From the NCBI GenBank assembly GCA_002694685.1, contig NZMW01000010.1, positions 496,001 to 560,000 of the forward strand: a stretch of 64,000 bases of DNA, in the 5' to 3' direction. Each line of letters begins with the position of its first letter. The stretch's first letter is position 1. This document shows, piece after piece, positions 60,130-64,000 of this stretch. The stretch comes from Balneola sp. GTDB taxonomy: Bacteria; Bacteroidota; Rhodothermia; Balneolales; Balneolaceae. The translations under genes were made by a program, and so were the position numbers. The notes beneath the pieces are model-generated. The model searched no databases. It was not told the DNA's origin and saw only the letters and a list, made by a program, of their open reading frames with translations.

Positions 60130-62622
60130 CTATTCATTTGTATCCATAGAATCTTCGGTAATAAAAGTCTGAGTTTTATAAAATGGAGTTCCTGTTTCGG
60201 TAATTCCTTCAATCACGATACGGTATTGGGAGGCAACATCACTTGTCCAGAACTCAATCGTATTGTTATCGTCTGAAAAGTTGAACTCAGGTTCCCAGTG
60301 AAGGGTAATACGGTTGTCAAGTTGAGCTATGTCTTTGGGAACAGTGATCCCATATTTAGGGGAATAAAAGTTTGTAGGCTCCTGAAAGCCTTCAACATAA
60401 GTAGTTCGGGTACCCCGTTCATTTCGAGAAGAAAGTCCGGTTCCACTTCGGGTTGTAATAATGATGGCTCCACCGGCGCCTCGGGCTCCGTAGATAGCAA
60501 GATCTAAAGAGCTTCGTGCAACCGTAATATTTTTGATATCCTGCGTGTTGATGCCACTCACAAACTGAAAATCAGATTCAACCCCATCAACAATAATAAG
60601 GGGAGGTAGGGGCCCCGAACTAATACTTGAGAACGAATTTCGAATAGTGACCGAGTTGCTTTGAGAATTATACTGAACGCCGGGCAGCTGATTGAGAATC
60701 TGCTCGATGGGTAAATCCCGCAGGTAGTCGGCTTCATCCATATTAACCTGGGTTCCAGAACCGCTAAGTTCTCCTTCTGAGAAAACCTGTTCGGTATAAC
60801 TATCAGTTTCGGCTTCTCCGGTTACCGTAAATTCACCTAAGTCTCCAGACATCTCTGCTCCCTCAAGGATTTCCGAGCTTGCTATAGCTGCTTCAGAACG
60901 TTTTTTGAGATCTACGGGCTCTTGCTCTATTTGTCCTTCTGTATCAGTTGCAGGAGCAAATGGAGATTGAACAACAGGATCCCACTGATCGGCAAATTCT
61001 GCAAATTGTTCATCCATTTCAATCCAAAGACGATCGCCCCCACCATCACGGTTGGCTCGTACATTCACGACTTCTCGGCCTTGAACTTCAAGATCTTTGG
61101 CAGTAAATAAACCTTCCTCATTTGTTGTTATAATCTGAGACTGACTATTATCGCTGCCAACAGCCAAAAACACAGCTGCGTCTTTCAATGGTTTATCTCC
61201 CCAAAGGGAAGTTATTCTCCCAGTTATTTCAATTCCGGTTTCAGGCGGGGTGAGATTTTCCAACTGTTTCTTCAGTTCTTCTGTGTCCATAGCGAAGGCT
61301 CTCCATCCCTGAGTTTGCATCAATAAATCCAAATATGCATCGGCATTTGGTGCATCACTGAAATAGAAGCCTGGCTGCTCAATGTATCCTTTAATCTCAG
61401 TGCCTAGTTGGAAGTGTGTAGTGATGTCGCCACTATTAGGCTGATAGGAATGGATGTTATCATCAAAAACGGAAACGCTGGCTGTTCCTTGCAGTAGTCC
61501 TTCTTTCTCGTCCTGAACTTCGAAATCAAGACTAACGCGTTCTCTGGTTGTAAACGCAGATTTGTTAAGCGAGGTGGTGATATCAAGTTGGTCAACAGGG
61601 TTTTTTGCAAAAGCGAGTCGTTCGGCTACGGCTTCTCCCTGTCCATTCAGCAGTGTGAAGTGTACAATGCCTGTGGGGAAATTATTCTGGGGAATCATAG
61701 CTGAAACACCGCGTTCAGCTTCAGCAATTGGAGCAGCGTGATAAACAGTTCCGCGAACATGAGCAAAAAGCAAGAAAGCCTGATTTTCGGCAGACTCAGT
61801 TGCCTGAAGGTTGACGGTAAAAAAGTCGTTCTTAAGGCCGATATTCAGTATAGCTCCGTCTTCCATGACTTCAGGTAGCGAGAATTTTTCCCCATCCAGC
61901 ATGGCATAATAGTTCTGCCCTGCTTCCGGTGTAAAATCAATAGCACCCATGCCTAAATGAGAGGAGCTGAAATCTGTAATGGCTCGGTCATCACTATCGT
62001 AAATAGTGCCTTCAATGGTTGTTCCGAGCCCATTATTGCTGATGGCCTTGAAGGCGAGGCTTGTTGATAATCCGTCTACTAAATGACCTGACTCGGCAAA
62101 AAACTGGACATCAAACTCATCACTTGAAGTTTCAGCTTCGATGTCATCCGTGCCGGTATAGACATTAACTTTTTTAGTGAAGGCATAGGATTCTCCAAAG
62201 TTTAAACCCCACTTGGTGTAAGCTCTTATTTCATAGGTTCCACTGGCTTCATCAACATCTTCAAAGGTAAGGCTTCCGCTCCCATTGCCGGCTTCCATTT
62301 TTACCATTTCCCTTTTGGCGATGGTGCCATCCGGTGCTACCAGTTCCACATATAAAACGGTACTGAGCTCAGAGGGCAACAAGTAGCCACCAGAAACGGT
62401 GTAGGCCGAAAACCAGATACGCTCTCCAAAATAATACCAGTCGCGGTCAGTATGCAGATAAACGCTTTCACGGGGAAGCTGGTCCTGAACATTCTTGAAC
62501 TGTTTTATAAAATCTACAGCCGGTTGATAATTTTGAGCTTTTAAATCTTCTCCACCTGCAATAACGACTACTAAACTTAAGAAGATTATTTTTTTAAAAG
62601 AGTGAATGAATAGAGAAAGCAT
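60130..62622 (-). CDS. Exported MG2-like/TonB-plug protein without barrel, paralog 2
   Basis: 830 residues, signal peptide followed by QNYQPAVDFIKQFKNVQDQL. Nearly the same architecture as the downstream paralog: ESVYLHTDRDWYYFGERIWF near residue 60, beta-sandwich modules, a regulatory-like domain with ETGIEITGRITSLWGDKPLKD, and a TonB plug (YLRDLPIEQILNQLPGVQYN, LPPLIIVDGVESDFQFV). Here the plug keeps its consensus end, IYGARGAGGAIIITTRSG, and again no barrel follows. It lies first in the pair. A true receptor partner may be encoded elsewhere, or the plug acts as a binding module. Confidence 0.82.
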   Translation of the reverse strand: MLSLFIHSFKKIIFLSLVVVIAGGEDLKAQNYQPAVDFIKQFKNVQDQLPRESVYLHTDRDWYYFGERIWFSAYTVSGGYLLPSELSTVLYVELVAPDGTIAKREMVKMEAGNGSGSLTFEDVDEASGTYEIRAYTKWGLNFGESYAFTKKVNVYTGTDDIEAETSSDEFDVQFFAESGHLVDGLSTSLAFKAISNNGLGTTIEGTIYDSDDRAITDFSSSHLGMGAIDFTPEAGQNYYAMLDGEKFSLPEVMEDGAILNIGLKNDFFTVNLQATESAENQAFLLFAHVRGTVYHAAPIAEAERGVSAMIPQNNFPTGIVHFTLLNGQGEAVAERLAFAKNPVDQLDITTSLNKSAFTTRERVSLDFEVQDEKEGLLQGTASVSVFDDNIHSYQPNSGDITTHFQLGTEIKGYIEQPGFYFSDAPNADAYLDLLMQTQGWRAFAMDTEELKKQLENLTPPETGIEITGRITSLWGDKPLKDAAVFLAVGSDNSQSQIITTNEEGLFTAKDLEVQGREVVNVRANRDGGGDRLWIEMDEQFAEFADQWDPVVQSPFAPATDTEGQIEQEPVDLKKRSEAAIASSEILEGAEMSGDLGEFTVTGEAETDSYTEQVFSEGELSGSGTQVNMDEADYLRDLPIEQILNQLPGVQYNSQSNSVTIRNSFSSISSGPLPPLIIVDGVESDFQFVSGINTQDIKNITVARSSLDLAIYGARGAGGAIIITTRSGTGLSSRNERGTRTTYVEGFQEPTNFYSPKYGITVPKDIAQLDNRITLHWEPEFNFSDDNNTIEFWTSDVASQYRIVIEGITETGTPFYKTQTFITEDSMDTNE

Positions 62623-62888
62623 TGGGAAACGTTTGTTATAATTTTACGCTAATATATTATTTTTATGCTAATTAAGTATAACATGTTAATGCTATTTTTC
62701 CTTTGAAGCCAGTTAGATTCATGAAGAAGGGGGATACGGTTAAATGTGTTTGGTTTGATGACAGTCTTAGCGCTATAAGACTTACTTTTCATTGATATAA
62801 ACCATAATAGGACGCAGAATAGCTTTTTAACTTGAATTTGTGCCGCATTATTATACTTTTAGTCAAGGATTAATTAATGGAGTCCGTT

Positions 62889-63674
62889 ATGAAAAAAGTA
62901 GGGTTAGTTACATTTCTATGTTCGCTATTACTAGTAACTTTAAGCTTTGCACAGACGGAGGAGGGAGCTTATCTCAATATCGATTACCTGAAAGTAGATT
63001 CTAAAGATCTTGCACAATTTGAAGAACTAGTTAGTTCAAACTGGCAGGGCATTTTTGATGAAGAGATGGCATCGGAGAATATTACGGGTACTTATTTCTA
63101 TAAGGTTATATATCCTGGCGGACAGTTAAGTAAGTACAATTATGTTCTAATCAGGACTTACCAAAGCCTTGAGGCAATTATGGAAGCTAATCAAACCTTG
63201 TCGATGAAGCTTTCGAGCCGGGACGATGATTTATTGGAGAGGTCGATGGAAATTGTGACACACCAATATTCAGAACTCTGGAAGACGGAGGCTGGGATTA
63301 TGGATCCCATGGATTCATCAAATAGCCTGTATTTGGTGATAAACTATATGCGAGTGAAGCCCGGAATGGAAAGTCAATATCTTGCACTGGAGAATGATAT
63401 TGCAAAACCTCTTCATGAAGAACGAGTTAGAACCAAGAAAATGCACAACTGGCGAACCTATTCTATCATGCAACCTGGAGGAGTAGGCTATGACTATAAC
63501 TTCGCTACGGCTAATTATTACGATGATTTAGCCAACATTGAATATGGTTTTACCAATGAAATCATGAACAGCGTGATGCCTAGTGCGAACTTCACAGAAA
63601 CAATGGATGCTATCATCAGAACAAGGGATGTGGTTGGCAGTGAGTTATGGAAACTCTTGCACTATTTGGACTAA
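62889..63674 (+). CDS. Exported protein with two related alpha/beta repeats
   Basis: 261 residues from the ATG at 62889; GGAG six bases before it is a better ribosome site than any before the in-frame ATG at 62877. Signal peptide MKKVGLVTFLCSLLLVTLSFAQ. The mature protein contains two similar halves: AYLNIDYLKVDSKDLAQFEE...VIYPGGQLSKYNYVLIRTY and LYLVINYMRVKPGMESQYLA...IMQPGGVGYDYNFATANYY. This suggests an internal duplication of a ferredoxin-like (Dabb/ABM-type) domain. No family name or activity is evident. The following gene starts 38 bp downstream and may be co-transcribed. Confidence 0.75.
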   Translation: MKKVGLVTFLCSLLLVTLSFAQTEEGAYLNIDYLKVDSKDLAQFEELVSSNWQGIFDEEMASENITGTYFYKVIYPGGQLSKYNYVLIRTYQSLEAIMEANQTLSMKLSSRDDDLLERSMEIVTHQYSELWKTEAGIMDPMDSSNSLYLVINYMRVKPGMESQYLALENDIAKPLHEERVRTKKMHNWRTYSIMQPGGVGYDYNFATANYYDDLANIEYGFTNEIMNSVMPSANFTETMDAIIRTRDVVGSELWKLLHYLD

Positions 63675-63712
63675 AAAGGCATAAAAGTTTCAGGCAACCT
63701 CTTAGGGGAATA

Positions 63713-64000
63713 ATGACAAAAACTGAAAAACAGCAACTTAGAAAGATCATTGCCTTAAGAATAGAGGAAACAAAAGAGGAAATAGCAGAACTTCAGGAAT
63801 TGGTCAAGCCCATTCCATTGGACGCTTCTATTGGCCGTATTTCTCGGATGGATGCCATCAACAACAAAACCATAAATGAATCTTCGCTCAGAGAAAAAAA
63901 GCAGCAGCTTAAGAAGCTGGAACGGGCGCTGGATAATTCCGAATCAGATAGTTTTGGCGTATGCACAAAATGTGGGGGTGAAATTCCTTTTGGCCGGCTT
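63713..64000 (+). CDS. DksA/TraR-family zinc-finger protein, 3' end cut off by window edge
   Basis: 96 codons visible, starting at an ATG with an AGGGGAA ribosome site. A helical N-terminal coiled coil (QLRKIIALRIEETKEEIAEL, then IGRISRMDAINN) leads to the first half of a C4 zinc finger (FGVCTKCGGEIPFGRL), the DksA/TraR pattern. The tip sequence LDASIGRISRMDA is typical of the TraR-like subgroup common in Bacteroidota. Related proteins bind RNA polymerase through the secondary channel and affect initiation. The second Cys pair and the end of the gene lie beyond the window, so completeness cannot be judged. Confidence 0.9.
   Translation, partial: MTKTEKQQLRKIIALRIEETKEEIAELQELVKPIPLDASIGRISRMDAINNKTINESSLREKKQQLKKLERALDNSESDSFGVCTKCGGEIPFGRL

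Overview
The window looks like a chromosomal segment of a free-living, probably marine member of the Bacteroidota/Balneolota (FCB) lineage. The evidence is many exported or lipid-anchored proteins, TonB-plug proteins, a two-component regulator propeller kinase, weak Shine-Dalgarno sequences, and two FCB-type promoters (TTG/TTTG, about 18-20 bp, then TAnnTTTG) upstream of secG and of a DNA methyltransferase gene. The lineage is an inference; no rRNA gene is present.

Layout. 1-6609 is a plus-strand block: an exported protein cut by the left edge, a FecR-domain protein, a large putative outer-membrane barrel and a CHASE2 class III nucleotide cyclase, which together look like an envelope-sensing second-messenger module. 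tRNA-Ser(GCU), a propeller histidine kinase and the tilS-hpt pair follow on the minus strand. 12.1-21 kb carries exported peptidases (one M24, two divergent S9) separated by repeat-rich DNA: heptanucleotide tandem repeats, a 58-bp palindromic element in two copies, and a 141-bp direct repeat. 21.0-24.4 kb is an AT-rich island with three small ORFs (one a 59-residue HTH protein), a Dcm-like C5 methyltransferase with its own N-terminal HTH, and an EcoRII-type endonuclease, most likely a CCWGG restriction-modification system. 24.5-31.6 kb has a dienelactone hydrolase-like lipoprotein, a small GIY-YIG nuclease gene sitting among three copies of a hairpin-rich repeat, a GAF histidine kinase, an NhaC-type antiporter and three tandem copies of a roughly 414-bp noncoding unit. 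31.6-37.4 kb contains two probable pseudoenzymes (a DEAD-box-like protein without its ATPase motifs and an SRAP/HMCES-like protein without its catalytic residues), a CPBP protease, a GxxExxY nuclease-like gene bracketed by inverted repeats, an MscS channel and secG. 37.4-40 kb is a compact operon of a ring-cleaving-dioxygenase-like protein and two CoA-transferase subunits. 40-64 kb is mostly ordinary: lipoproteins, an FtsX-type permease, a DUF1328 peptide, a nitroreductase, a LOV-domain blue-light histidine kinase, mnmE, an ankyrin protein, a POT peptide transporter, hutH, DUF456, an amidohydrolase, a TPR protein, two tandem paralogs with a TonB plug but no barrel, and a DksA/TraR-type zinc-finger protein cut by the right edge.

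How it fits together. The peptidases, POT transporter and histidine ammonia-lyase fit a life on proteinaceous material. Several sensors (CHASE2 cyclase, propeller kinase, GAF kinase, LOV kinase) have no adjacent response regulator. The strongest unusual signals are the two pseudoenzymes, two unrelated small nuclease genes each enclosed by noncoding repeats, and the two palindromic control sites of the restriction-modification island.
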